64,000 nt of DNA from Tillandsia leiboldiana (GCA_029204045.2 CM055061.1:39828977-39892976); one strand, 5' to 3'; shown: positions 34,701 to 46,235, numbered from the stretch's first letter. Translations and numbers: made by a program. The notes: generated by a model from the sequence alone, not told the origin.

Positions 34701-35486
34701 CATCGTGGTCAGTAGGACGCCCCACGTGGAGTGGGCAGGTGCGTTCCTAGACGACGGGCGCGGGCTTGACTGTGCCAGCTTTGGACAGTCATTGAGATTT
34801 GGGTTTTGGGAGCACCTTGGGTGCGAGTGTTGCATAGCTGGCTCTTAGATGGGTATTCCTTTGAGCATGATACTTGAGGCATTTAGTAGTGAAGGAGTAT
34901 GCATAGCAGGTTCATAGTAGAGATTTACTTGGGTAGTATGTTGAGACATTTAGTTGTAGCTCTTTTCCTGCTTTCCTTTATATATCTATCTGCATATCTA
35001 TCTGTTTTGCCTCCGGTAGACTTAGTGGGCATACCGTGGATTTTGGGACGGTACCCACTGAAATCTGCCTTCTGCAGTAGATCTCACACCCGCTGCGGTG
35101 ACAGGTTGAGGTAGCTGTTCCGGCTTGGTTCGCACGGAGACAGCAGATCGAGGTGAGGACGTGGCCGATTAGTTCCTTACCGGCATTGAGAGTCAGAGGT
35201 AGATGTACCCGTTTTTATTTTATGACTCCACTTTTGTACTGGACATTCTGAGAGACTTGTGAGGATTGTATTATTTTTTTTTCATAGCTTATCAGACTAT
35301 GTACTGAGGACTTTCATTTATCCAGATGTTCAGTTGATTTCTATAGCTATTAATTTTTTTTCAGCTCTGATACATGTTAGCTATAGATCTTTTGCAGGAT
35401 AGACGCTTCGTCTGTGCGGCAATTTCCGCACAGACGGCGGATCTGTTGGCGAGCCCGGGTCGCAGTTTCGACCCCGGGGCGTGACA
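31779..35486 (+). mobile_element. LTR-D LTR, right copy (3708 bp)
   Basis: Complete LTR with CCTGT on both sides (31774-31778 and 35487-35491). The sequence to the right is LTR-A interior leading to decayed gag, so it closes the LTR-D insertion. It could be the original 3' LTR or a solo LTR left after duplication. Confidence 0.85.
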
Positions 35487-35869
35487 CCTGTAATCACAAC
35501 TGCTAGTGGATCTGTACCCTGCGACGTCATAACCTGTACCCTTAATCCTGACTGCTGTCGAAGGTGTGGTGCCCTCTCCTCCCGTCGAAAGGTCGGAGGG
35601 CGTCCTACCTGTACTGTGGAAGACCTCCCATAGTCCTGAAGCTGAGGTGAAGAAGTAGATACTGCTGACGATACTGTCTCCTAGTTCAATATGCAATCTG
35701 GCCGAACGTGTCCCTGGTTTTCACAACTGAACAATGATCCTGCCTCTGAAGTCCTGCTGTAATCATGTGTACTCCATCACCAATAGTACATGATCGTTCC
35801 CTTTTCTTATTCCAGTTTATCGATGAGTCCAAAATCCCTTGCGGTAAAGGAGGGTACTAGGGCGGTCGG

Positions 35870-37014
35870 TCACCCCCTAACTGTCCGTCTCCGATTGTGG
35901 CTGATGTATCTGTGGCTGTGGTACCCTCTCCTCCTGTCGAGGGGTCGATGGGCCCCTGGCCTCCTGCTGTGTCCCTGGGTACTTGGGTGGTCGGCCACCA
36001 CCGGGTTGTACTTGGGACGGTTTCTTATCCTTGCTGCGGTCCCCTCCATCACCCCGAGCGCGAGCCAAGACCGCTTCTCGCTCAACCAATGTGACCCGGT
36101 CGACCACCAACTGAAAAGTGTGCAAATCTACTGCCTGAACCAGCTTGAAGATGTCTCCTCTCAATCCATCGATAAAAATCGAACCTTGTGAGACTCATCC
36201 CGGATACCCACAATTTACCAATCTCACGAATTTCCTTTTGGCATACTGTTGCTAAGCGGTTACCCTGTTGATGTTCTTCAGATTGTCCTCAAGCTGCTGT
36301 CTGACGCTGTCCGAGAAGAATGCCCCAAATAACATCTCTCTGTATGTAGGCCATGAAGGAAGGGCAGTGCCACTAAAAGAAGTAGGTCGCACTATCTTAC
36401 ACAAGATAATGAACCACCGAGGGAATCCGCTCGTACACCTCCACTATCAAATCCTCAAAAAGCTCCTCTATGGTCTTCACCCATTTCTTTACCACCAACG
36501 AGTCTGTGGTCTCTCCCTCAAAGACGGGTGGTTCATACTTCCGGAACTCTCTCTAACTTGCCCTCACTCTTGCCCGCTCCGTATGCAACACCGTATCCCA
36601 CTCCGGTAACGGCGGCAGACAAAGTGGGCGTAGGAGTAATGACGGCCGCACCGGCCAAATCCCTAATAGGAGCTCCCGGCATTGGCCCATGAGCTGCTGG
36701 TAAGGGAACATCCAAAGGCGCTGTCGTCGAAACCGCTGAAGCCCCTACCGTGGTAACCTGATTACGTGTATCGTCGTCACCACCTGCTCTCGGCGCATGC
36801 GCCTCAGGTAAAATCGGCTCGGGAGTAGAAAACTGGTAGCATGAGCCAATGTCGCCATATGGCATGCTATCTGCTGTACTAACTTGATGAGCACCGACAA
36901 CTGCCCCGACTAACCCTGGACCCGTCGCCGAAGCAGTCGGTCCGGTGCGGCCAACGAGGCCTCGGCGGCAGTCAGCCTCACCTCATCCCCTCCTCCGCCA
37001 TCTACCGATGACAT
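35870..37014 (-). pseudogene. LTR-A gag remnant
   Basis: Begins with an ATG (37012-37014) downstream of the primer site and encodes a Ty3-type Gag broken by stops and frameshifts. The C-terminal part (DIFKLVQAVDLHTFQLVVDR, about 36100-36155) matches LTR-B Gag (DIFQVVQAADLHTFQKVVDR) and is followed by a basic, Gln/Pro-rich tail. The Ala/Pro-rich N-terminal part is also recognisable. The 380 bp to its left (35492-35870) is likely decayed gag-pol linker. Confidence 0.75.
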
Positions 37015-37262
37015 AGGACAAACCCTACTCTGTACACCTCACCAACGGGGCCAGCAATCAAAATGATCGACACTAAAAACCGTGCAAAAGCCGATAAGGT
37101 GACTAACACAAAAACCGACAAGGGAACTCAGAAACCCACTCTCTTAAGTGACTGGGGACTTTGGTTATTACATTGGTTAATCAGCATGAGTAAACAAATA
37201 CAGTGAATGTTGGACATGTGCACAAAACGAAAACAAGAAAACTGCGTGGTTAATGCCCTTTC

Positions 37263-37275
37263 GCTCTGATACCAT
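37263..37275 (-). other. Primer binding site of LTR-A
   Basis: Plus-strand GCTCTGATACCA is the complement of TGGTATCAGAGC, adjoining the LTR-A 5' LTR that starts (in plus coordinates) at 37282. Confidence 0.85.
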
Positions 37276-37281
37276 TTAATC

Positions 37282-38212
37282 TGTCACGGCCCGGGAGAGG
37301 TCTGAAATAGCGAAAAACGCCCATATATTTTTTCTCTTTAAAATCTTTTCTCTCGACAACGTGCTAAGACCGCCACATATATAAGATCTATTTACACAAC
37401 CAGACAGAGTCTCCCCTATATATGTACGGCGTCGCACAAAAACATACATCAACCACAACCAGTTTTCCATACACAAAGTGCTAAATAAAGAGATAAGCTA
37501 GTCTTAGGATCCATACACAAGAATATCGCCCACACGGCATACACCAAGTTGAAAGGATAAAGCCACAAGGTTTTAAAACAGTGCCTACCCGACACTCCGT
37601 TTTGAAAACAGATTTCGCAATCATTTTATTATTTTGAAAACCTCCACATTCCACATGCAAACATACAGTAATAAAACCAAATCCAAAAGACTAATATTCA
37701 TCCACATAGTCCACATGTCTCACATCCACATCACAAGGTATCTACATCATACAATGTCCACATCTCATGCAAATAGTATCAACCAAATGTAATGATAAAA
37801 AGGAGTAGAATGTCACCGGAATAACGCAAACCGAATCACTCCCCATCCAAAGCCTTTCCTCCATCCCCGTCCGAACCTGTCACATAGTGGGACGTTAGTG
37901 ACCAACAACATAGGAAGACAAAATGAATATCCATGATCATATATCAATGTTAGGTACAAGAAAGTAGACAGGACATCAAACCGTAACCCAGAATAATCAT
38001 TCCTCCATTACCATCCCTTAGTCTGCAGACCTAAGGAATAACCTTGCTCAATCCTTTGGTGCTCTACAATCCACCCCGTGTTCCTTCGGTGGGCCCCTAC
38101 GTATTCGCCACGAAGAGTTCACGGGTCTTTAGACCAACTTCTCTGAAAAAGTACACCCTTGTGGTGGCCAAGCCGCTGATGTACGTGATAGCGCCATGAG
38201 CTTATCGCTTCC
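37282..38212 (-). mobile_element. LTR-A 5' LTR, part 1
   Basis: Matches 9841-10772. It is cut at CTTCC (38208-38212) by LTR-B and resumes at 52652 after the second CTTCC (52647-52651). Confidence 0.9.
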
Positions 38213-39201
38213 TGTCACGCCCCGGGGTTTATAAAAGAGAAAAAACGTGCAATAATTTTTTTTTTTGAAAAGGGACTACTTGCCGGGTACGTGCACAGAT
38301 CCGCCACATACGTGAGCGTCCTCGATCTTAACATTCAGCCACCCTTGCGTATGCACGGCGTAAAAATCACCACAACACTTTAACCATACCAGTAGCATAA
38401 AAGACTAGAAAAGAAACATCATACCATCAAATTGACAAACCATTACCGTAAACTTGAAAGGATAAAACCACTGGTTTGTAAAATAGTGCCCACACGACAC
38501 TTAGTTTTTAAAACAATTTCGAAATCTCTTTTCTTATAGCGATAAGAGTTTGAAAGGATAAATCCACAGGTTTATAAAACAGTGCCCACACGACACTTAG
38601 TTCTTAAAACAATTTCGCAATCCTTTTTCAATTTACAAATAGTCGTACGTAAAGCATAACTGAAGCATAAAGACAAACGGTTGATCACCGAGTCACGAGT
38701 CCATTCCAATATCCACATCATCCACAAAGAAAGAAAGAAAGCACATACTTACAACTAACTAACCAAAAATAATCAAGTGCAAAAAGGAAAAAAGGTCATC
38801 AGCCCCAAAAGAGCTAAATCCCTCTAGTCGTAGCCTCACCGCCGTCCCGGATCCCACCCCTGACTGAACCTGTCACATAGTGGGAAGTCAGTGACACAAG
38901 AAGTAAAGGTAAAGCGTAGAAACATGTATAATAACAAGGAGTACAGATAAACGATCAAACCGTAAACTCTAGAGCATCCACATCTCCCCCTCATGCAATC
39001 AATCATACTCTCCTGTAAAAACCGTACCGAACACCTGCCTAATCGGTCCGTGGACCTCAGGCACAAGAACCACTGCCCCGCTCTCACCTTGATGCATTTA
39101 AACCCCCACTGCACGAGTGCAGCACCGCAAATAGCCGCAAGGGGCCCCCACTAACGTCACCTCGTGGGGTTCACGGGTCCGCAGACCACTCCTCCGAAAA
39201 A

Positions 39202-39235
39202 GTACACCGACGCGGTGGCCAAACCGCTGGTGTAC
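39202..39235 (-). other. Double-hairpin module in LTR-B
   Basis: GTACACC (39202-39208)/GGTGTAC (39229-39235) outside, GCGGT (39212-39216)/ACCGC (39223-39227) inside. The other LTR has GTACACC/GGTGTGC at 51306-51339, still pairing through a G-T. Confidence 0.75.
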
Positions 39236-39689
39236 GTGCAAGCGCCATGAGCATAATAAAGGAACCACCGACATTTGTCATAGGGTCTCGCGACCGACAG
39301 TCGCTCCAAGTAGATAAGAACCGATGCATAATAGGGGTTAGTCAACAACACACAATGTGGATCAAACGCAATACCATACAGTTAACTCACGTTATTGCAA
39401 CCAAGCGTGCACAAAGAAGTAAAGGTTACCCACCTCCGGAAACGTCGACCGCAGTCCCTGAAACTGTCCTGCGCTTTTGCATGAGCCCCGAACCTAGAAA
39501 GTCCCCAAAAGAACACATCAGTAACACCGCTAAGCCCCACGAAGAAGGTAGACCCAACAACTACCCAGAAAGCACCGAAAACACTACAACCCTAAAAAGG
39601 CGCGTCACGGACAACAATGCGGCGCTGCACAGCCCTGCGCGGGCACCTTCCCCGCACGGGCGCAAGCGGCGCGGCACAGCCCTGCAGGT

Positions 39690-40130
39690 CCAGCGCGCGG
39701 CGCGGCCTGCAGCCCCGCGCGCGGCGCACCTTGCAAACCCCGTGCGCGGCGCAGTCTGCAGCCCCCGCGCGCGGCGTACCTTGCAAGCCCCGCGCGCGGC
39801 GCAGTCTGCAGCCCCCGCGCACGGCGCACCTTGCAAGCCCCGCGCGCGGCGCGGCCTTGCAGCCCCCGCGCGCGGCGCACCTTGCAAGCCCCGCGCGCGG
39901 CGCAGTTTGCAGCCCCGCACGGAGCGCAGTCTGCAGCCCCCGCGCGCGGCGCACTTTGCAAGCCCCGCGCGCGGCACAGTCTTTAGCCCCCGCGCGCGGC
40001 GTACCTTGCAAGCCCCGCGCGCGGCGCAGTCTGCAGCCCCCGCGCGTGGCGCTCCTTGCAATACCTGCGCGCGGCGCACCTTGCAAGCCCCACGTGCGGC
40101 GCGGCCTTGCAGCCCCCGCCCGCACGGCAG
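39690..40130 (-). repeat. 25/50-bp G/C-rich satellite-like array in LTR-B 3' LTR
   Basis: A 50-bp unit made of two similar 25-bp halves, one with GCAGCCCCCGCGCGCGGCGC and ACCTT, the other with GCAAGCCCCGCGCGCGGCGC and AGTCT. About eight to nine units are present. Because 50 is not a multiple of three, long frames of Ala/Arg/Pro/Cys-rich nonsense occur on both strands; they are not genes. Confidence 0.9.
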
Positions 40131-40827
40131 TAGCACGGCGGCGGCGCGACAGCAACAAGGCGGGGGCGCAGCAGCAGCTAGGGCTTCCTAGCGGCGCAAA
40201 GCGACAAGATGTGAACGCCCAAAACTCCGACGACCGAAAACCCAAAAACAAAAATATGAAGACGAAAAGTAAACCGCTAACCTTGCTCTACGGAGAAGAC
40301 GACCTAAAGACGTTCCCCGCGAGTAGCGCGAAGACCGGATCCGCTCCCCGTCGACGATGATGTCTCGTTCCCCACTTCCGGCACGTTGATCGGAGAAGAA
40401 GGATGCCCGATCTCTTTTCTTTCGTCTCCCTCCCGAACTAGGGTTTCTCCGTTTCTTTAAAAATATAATTAAATATCCGAAGTAAATTAATCCTCTTATA
40501 CGTAAGGAAAAATCCATATTCGGTATAAAGAAAAAGATTCCATTCTCCTGAAAAGCGTGCCGATCACCGAAACGTTCCAAAACAGTCGGCACGGATCCCG
40601 ATGCACACTACGGACGTCGGAACCCAGAAAACCCCATTTCGGGCAATCCGTAAGTCGGATTTCCGATCCGATCGCTTTGTCGTTCTCCGTTTTCCGAGCT
40701 CTACCACAGAAAAATACCCGCAAGCACAAAAGTTCCATCCACGAAAACTCGGTAATTAACCCCAAACAACTAATTTTATTCAAAGGAAAAAAAGTAAAAA
40801 AAACACAAGAAGGGTCTGAATACTACA

Positions 40828-40863
40828 TCACACACCCCTTAAAAAAAGTTTCCTCCCCGAAAC
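40828..40863 (-). other. Polypurine tract of LTR-B
   Basis: On the minus strand GTTTCGGGGAGGAAAC, then TTTTTTTAAGGGGTGTGTGA, directly before the 3' LTR and immediately after the gag-pol stop. Confidence 0.8.
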
Positions 40864-41106
40864 TTAACCACTTCCTATGTCAAACAAGAATGAAAAACAT
40901 TCTCTCATCTTTGATTCCAATTCCCAAGTAGCTTCGCGCTCTTCCTGGTTACTCCAAAGCACTTTCACGTACGGAATAACCCGATTGCGCAACTTCTTGT
41001 CTTCGCGAGCCAAGATCCGTACCGGCGTCTCCTCAAAACTCAAATCTTCTCGAAGTTCGATTGCGGAAGCATCAAGGACGTGCGACGGATCAGGGAGATA
41101 CTTTCA
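40864..41106 (-). pseudogene. LTR-B chromodomain (end of pol)
   Basis: After an internal stop (TGA 41104-41106) the same frame runs 79 codons to the natural stop TAA (40864-40866). It contains ETPVRILAREDKKLRNR and VIPYVKVLWSN, then EEREATWELESKM, the pattern of Ty3 chromodomains with the aromatic and tryptophan positions present. Such domains bind chromatin and influence integration sites. Confidence 0.85.
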
Positions 41107-42160
41107 GAGCATTGATACATGGAAGACATTGTGTACACGATCGAGATTCGGTGGCAAGGCTAGGCGGTAGGCAACCGGGCCAATACGTTCCAAGATCTCA
41201 AATGGTCCAATGAACCGCGGGCTCAACTTGCCTCGCAACCCGAACCGTTTGATCCCCTTGGATGGTGACACCTTGAGCAACACATGCTCTCTAACTTGAA
41301 ACTCCAAGTCGCGATGCCTCTGATCCGCATAGCTCTTCTGTCGGCTCTGAGCGGTCAATAGCCGCTGCCTGATGATACGCACCTTTGCCTCGGTCTCCTC
41401 CACTAAGTCCGGACCCAACAGCTTCCGCTCACCTAGATCGTCCCAACAAATAGGAGATCTGCACCGGCGCCCATACAAAGCCTCGTATGGTGCCATTTGA
41501 ATACTTGCCTGGTAGCTGTTGTTGTAGGCAAACTCCACTAAAGGCATGTAGCGAAACCATCCTTCCCTAAAGTCGAGTACACAAGCCCGGAGCATATCTT
41601 CCAGGATCTGGATCACCCATTCTGATTGTCCGTCAGTCTGCGGATGAAAGGCCGTGCTGAACTAAAGTTTGGTCCTCAATGCCTGCTATAGACTCTGCCA
41701 AAAATTCGACACAAACCGAGTGTCTCTGTCGGAAGTGATTGATGCCGGCACTCCGTGAAGCCTTACCACTTCACTGATATACAGTTGTGCTAGCCGATCT
41801 CGTGACCACGTCGTATGAATAGGAATGAAATGAGCCGACTTTGTCAATCGGTCTACCACGACGCAGACCGCATCATGACCTTGCTGCGATCGTGGGAGAC
41901 CAGTGACGAAGTCCATGGTGATTCGTTCCCACTTCCACTCTGGAATAGGGAGAGGCTGCAACTTTCCCGCTGGGCGCTGATGCTCTGCTTTTACCTGCTG
42001 ACAAACCAGGCAGTGTGCCACGAAACGTGTTACATCGGCTTTTAGCTTGGGCCACCTTGTACATCTTCGTGCCCCCAGGATGCGCTGTATAGGGAGCACC
42101 GTGTGCCTCTGTCACTATTTCTTCCCTCAAAGCCGGCATGTCAGGCACACACAAACGTCC
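41107..42160 (-). pseudogene. LTR-B integrase
   Basis: The zinc-binding part survives in pieces (HGAPYTAHPGGTKMYK, then a frame change at about 42055 that removes roughly ten residues including the usual FWWP, then HCLVCQQ). The catalytic core has ITMDFVTGLPRS (first Asp), ITSDRDTRF (second Asp) and HPQTDGQSE (Glu). Two TAG codons interrupt it (41686-41688 and 41662-41664), in positions where CAG would fit. The C-terminal GPFEILERIGPVAYRLALP block is intact. Inactive as read. Confidence 0.88.
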
Positions 42161-42747
42161 TCAGAACCGTATTGTGTCGTCCGTTCCAATCGAAAAATCA
42201 CCCTCCAGATCCGAAGCGATCCTATCTCGTACTAGTTGCAAATGCATGTCTGCTTTTTGGCCTTCCAGGATTTTCTTGAACAGAGTCGGCTTGATCACAA
42301 GGGTTAAGAGTCGAGCAACCGTACCCTCCGGTACAACCTCCAGTCTCAACTGCTGGAAATCCGCGACTAACTTGTCCTGCTGGGTAATCGCACTCACTTA
42401 CAGCCCTTCTGTCTGCCCTTTTCTGCTACCTTTTGAGTAAAAAGATACTTAAGGCTCTGGTGGTCCGAGAAAACATTGCAATGAGCTTCGTACAGGTAGT
42501 GCCTCCATAGCTTCAAGGCGAAGACGACCGCCGCCAGTTCGAGATCGTGGGTAGGGTAGTTTCGCTCAAAATCCTTGAGTTGCCTCGACGCGTAAGCTAT
42601 GACTTTCCCTTGCTGCATCAACACACTGCCCAGACCACTCCGTGATGCATCACAATAAACCTCGAAGTCCTCACCCGATTTTGGTAGTGCGAGCACGGGT
42701 GCCCGCGTCAGCCTGCCCTTGAGTTCCTCGAAACTCTCCTGGCATTA
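42161..42747 (-). pseudogene. LTR-B RNase H and linker
   Basis: Starts after the TAA at 42745-42747 in the RT frame. EVYCDASRSGLGSVLMQ, YASRQLK, HDLELAAVVFALK and FSDHQSLKYLFTQK are present, so three acidic active-site residues remain. The end of the domain is missing: the sequence passes from FTQK to a Lys-rich linker, with a frame change at about 42395, indicating a deletion of roughly 40 codons. A further TGA follows at 42161-42163 before integrase. Confidence 0.85.
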
Positions 42748-43560
42748 AGGCGTCCAAACAAATCTCTCCCCCTTCCAGGTTAACCTATTCAAAGGAGTGG
42801 CAATCTTGGAGAAACCTTCAACGAAGCGTCTGTAGTACCCGGCCAAACCCAAGAAACTACGGATTTTCGTTACCGTAGTCGATCGGGGCCAGTCGATCAC
42901 TGATTCCACTTTCTTGGGATCCATCGCAATTCCCGTCGCCGAGATAACGTGTCCCAAAAGGCCCACCTCGCGAAGCCAGAACTCACACTTTTTGAGTTTG
43001 GCGTACAGTCTCTGGTCCCTGAGAGTCTGAAGAATCAGTCGTAAATGTCTGTCATGCTCCTCGTCCGTACGAGAGTAGATCAGAATGTCATCAATGAAGA
43101 CCGCCACGAACTGGTCCAAGTATGGTCTGAAGATCCTGTTCATCATGTCCATGAATGCTGCTGGAGCATTCGTAAGCCCAAACGGCATAACCGTGAACTC
43201 GTAGTGGCCATAACGAGTTCGGAACGCCGTCTTGGGTATATCCTCACCCCGAACCCTAAGCTGATGGTAGCCGGACTGTAAATCAATCTTGGAGAACACC
43301 GTTGCTTCTTGAAGTTGATCATACAGATCGTCGATCCGAGGCAAGGGGTATTTGTTCTTCACTGTGACCTTGTTTATCTCCCGGTAGTCGATACACAGAC
43401 GTCAACTCCTATCCTTCTTTCGCACGAAGAGCATGGGTGCGCCCCAGGGCGACACTCTCAGCCTGATGAATCCCTTATCCAAGAGATCTTCTAATTGCGC
43501 CTTGAGCTCCTTCAGTTCGGCAAAAGCCATTCGGTATGGTGCCTTCGAAATGGGTTGAGT
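42745..43560 (-). pseudogene. LTR-B reverse transcriptase
   Basis: RT motifs are in order: KAPYRMAFAELKELKAQLED, CIDYREIN (just after the TGA at 43402-43404), FSKIDLQSGY with the first catalytic Asp, MPFGLTNAPAAF, and FIDDILIYS with the catalytic Asp pair, then LGHVISATGI and FLGLAGYYRRF. The catalytic residues are intact; only the stops at 43402 and 42745 break the domain. The Ty3/gypsy pattern is clear. Confidence 0.92.
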
Positions 43561-44553
43561 GCCCGGGACAAGCTCGATAGAGAATTCAATTTCTTGCTTG
43601 GGGGGCATCCCAGACAATTCAGTTGGAAAAACGTCTGAGAAATCCTTTACGACAGGGATATCCATAAGAGGTGTTGAGGGTTGAGTTACCAAGTCCACCG
43701 AGGCCATGTAGGCTACGCATCCGCCCTCCATCAGTCTTCTGGCCCGTGACGCGGAGATAGTGGGAGTAAAGAAAGTGCTCTTACATGCCAAGTACACATG
43801 CTCCGAAAAATCGGGTTCCTGAAGCCGCACTTGGCGCTTCTCGCAATTGATTACCGCCTGGTATCTAGTGAGCCAATCCATTCCGAGTACCACATCGAAT
43901 TCCTTCAAAGGGATTACCACTAAGTCCCAAGGACAAAACAATGTTCCCAGTCTTACCGGACAGGAGGGGACAAAGCTATTCGCTTCAATTGACCCTCTCG
44001 GGGTCCGAACAGACAAAGCACTACGAAGAGATCTCTCCTCAAAACCATGCGTAAGCGCGAAAGTACGAGACATGAAAAAGTGGGATGCTCCAGTGTAAAA
44101 TAATGTTCTAGCACAGAAATTTGAGAGTAGGGTAATACCTGCCACCACGTCTTCCGGCGGATCCGTCCCATGCTGAGTCATCGTATAGACTCTCCCTCCT
44201 GACTGCGGCTGCGCCACCTCCTCGCGTCGAGTCGCTGAAGGACGTGCAACCGAACTTGAAGGGGCTTTACCCCGCCCCTGGCATTGTTGCGTAGGTGTGG
44301 AAGCTGCCGAAGACGCTATCCTCGAGTTCAGGGGGCAGTTGAAACGGAAGTTCCCCGGCTTGTCGCAACGGAAATAGTGGTCGTGCCTTTTGGAACATTT
44401 CGTCACCTTGTGTGCTCCTCCGCAAATAACGCAAGGCCGATCCCCCGGCCTTTGCCCTCTCATCGGTGCCCTCCTGGTCTCTTGCTGCGACCTTAGATGT
44501 TTAGGGGGTCAGCTCCCACTGTAAAAACCACCCCCCGTAAGCGTCTGCGCTCA
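43561..44553 (-). pseudogene. LTR-B Gag zinc knuckle and aspartic protease
   Basis: In the same frame as gag, after TGA codons at 44551-44553 and 44509-44511. A knuckle-like CVICGGAHKVTKC precedes YFRCDKPGNFRFNC, where the first Cys is Tyr and the His is Asn, so the second knuckle has lost two ligands. The protease active site reads FYTGASH: the codon at 44095-44097 is TAC where the family has Asp, removing the catalytic residue. DVVLGMDWL is intact. Confidence 0.88.
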
Positions 44554-45573
44554 CTTCTTGTCCTTGCCATGGTCATGACTCTCCCGTCGGGCACGTGTAA
44601 CCGCAAAACCCCGCTCCACAATGGTGGCTCTGTCGACCACCTTCTGGAAAGTGTGCAGATCCGCCGCTTGTACAACCTGGAAGATGTCACTCCGCAATCC
44701 GTCCACAAACAGTTGGGCCTTGTGAGATTCGTCCCTTATGACAAAAGGAACGCAGTTGGCCAATCTCACAAAGTCCCGCTGGTACTCCATAACCGTCCGG
44801 TTTCCTTGTCTAATGTGCTTCAGATCGTCCTCCATCTGCTGCTTGACGCTGTTGGAGAAAAATGCCCCGAATAGCTCCTCTCTGAACGTCGTCCACGATG
44901 GAACAGTGGTGCCCTTCGAGGGGTCCGGGCGCACCGTCTTCCACCACATGCGGAAGTTTCCCTCAAGGAAATGGACTGCCAAGGGAACTCGTTCACAGTC
45001 CTCCATCATCAGGTCCTCGAAAAGCTTCTCCATGGAATCTACCCATTTCTCCACGACCCATGGATCGGTCGTCTCCCCCTCGAAAACTCGTGGGTCGTAC
45101 TTTCGGAAGTTCGCCAAGTTTGCTCTCACTATTGCCCGTTCGTCCTGCGGAATAGCACCCTCGCCCGCAGCGACAGTGGACACGACAGGGAAAGGTGCCG
45201 TCACGGTTCCCCCCGAAGGGTTCCCGGCAGCAGTTCTCGGCCTGGGTCCCGGAGCTACGGGTGAAGGAATCACCGGGGGTACCGTCGTTTGAACCTGCGG
45301 TGCCCTCGTTGTCGCAATCGGAGGAAGGACGGCCGTGGCCTCACTATCTGCTACCAGCGGTGCGGTCGTAGGTGCCGACGGTCCGAATGGAGGGGCCTGA
45401 GTGACCGTCGCCGACACCGCGGGCTGCTGTGTCAGCTGTTGTACTCGCTCCGTAAGTGTTGCTAGCTGCCCAGCCATATCCCGTAATTGTTGCCGAAAAA
45501 GCCGATTTTCCGCGGCTGTTGATGCCGTTCCCTCAGCTCCTGCATCATCGGTTGACGATCTAGTCCGGGCCAT
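44551..45573 (-). pseudogene. LTR-B Gag (3' main copy)
   Basis: Starts at MARTRSSTDDAG (ATG 45571-45573) and is open for 340 codons to TGA 44551-44553. The N-terminal third is a coiled segment (ENRLFRQQLRDMAGQLATL) followed by a Pro/Ala/Thr-rich spacer. The Retrotrans_gag core follows (FLEGNFRMWWKTVRPDP, FREELFGAFFSNSVKQQ, GNRTVMEYQRDFVRLAN). Gag and pol share one frame, so a single Gag-Pol protein is the likely ancestral form. A second copy of its start lies upstream. Confidence 0.9.
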
Positions 45574-46105
45574 TATCTGAGCAAGCAAAGCACCCAAGTC
45601 AAACCTAAGCCTAACAGACTTATGTACCATGTCGAACGATCAAACAGGGATTTGCCCGATTCCCCCCCCCCCCCCCCCCCCTCGGCCTGGGTCCCGGAGC
45701 TACGGGTGAAGGAATCACCGGGGGTACCGTCGTTTGAACCTGCGGTGCCCCCGTCGTCGCGATCGGAGGAGGGGCGGTCGTGGCCTCACCATCTGCTACC
45801 GGCGATGCGGTCGTAGGTGCCGACGGTCCGAATGGAGGGGCCTGAGTGACCGTCGCCGGCACCGCGGGCTGCTATGTCAGCTGTTGTACTCGCTCCGTAA
45901 GTGTTGCTAGCTGCCCAGCCATATCCCGTAATTGTTGCTGAAAAAGCCGATTTTCCGCGGCTGTTGATGCCGTTCCCTCAGCTCCTGCATCATCGGTTGA
46001 CGATCTAGTCCGGGCCATTATCTAAGCAAGCAAAGCACCCAAGTCAAACCTAAGCCTAACAGACTTATGTACCATGCCGAACGATCAAACATGGATTTGC
46101 CCCAT
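45236..46105 (-). repeat. 445-bp tandem duplication of LTR-B gag start
   Basis: 45236-45660 repeats at 45681-46105 (offset 445 bp), separated by a run of about 20 C. The leader-side copy has its own ATG (46016-46018) and a TAG at 45872-45874 where the other copy has CAG. A second C-rich tract follows at about 46107-46127. The C runs coincide with the joins. Confidence 0.92.
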
Positions 46106-46235
46106 TCCCCCCCACCCCCCCCCCCCCGACACTCGAGCTCAACGCACCTAACCTTTGATTATTACATGGGTTAGTCGCATGTGACTGCCTCTTCCGTGGA
46201 TGTTGGACGACTCTGCCGTAGTTAAAGTCATTTTT

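Larger units (their letters stand above)
13963..35486 (+). mobile_element. LTR-D element, with LTR-E and the duplicated block inside
   Basis: The 5' LTR is 13963-17605; the LTR that closes the insertion is 31779-35486. CCTGT precedes the first (13958-13962) and follows the second (35487-35491). The primer site follows the 5' LTR. CCTGT also precedes the second LTR, because LTR-A sequence was duplicated in front of it, so the right copy alone has the structure of a solo LTR. The internal region (17606-20577, resuming 30666-30692) is decayed gag-pol. Confidence 0.8.
30693..35486. repeat. Large direct duplication, copy 2
   Basis: Repeats 12877-17605: the last 531 bp of the LTR-A 3' LTR, polypurine tract, protease remnant, CCTGT and the complete LTR-D LTR. 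The left join follows 27 bp of LTR-D interior (30666-30692). Sequence shared at the join is short (GGCGCGCAC-like), suggesting illegitimate rather than homologous recombination. Confidence 0.9.
38213..40827 (-). mobile_element. LTR-B 3' LTR (2615 bp)
   Basis: In plus orientation TGTCACGCCCCGGGG...CTGAATACTACA. It holds a double hairpin (39202-39235) and a 25/50-bp G/C-rich array (about 39690-40130). The 5' LTR lacks about 200 bp just before the array. Confidence 0.9.

Noticed and set aside
39247..40360. Overlapping Ala/Arg/Pro-rich frames of 200-314 codons on both strands
   Set aside because: They run over a 50-bp G/C-rich tandem repeat with few stop codons; no domain, and the other LTR does not keep the same frames.
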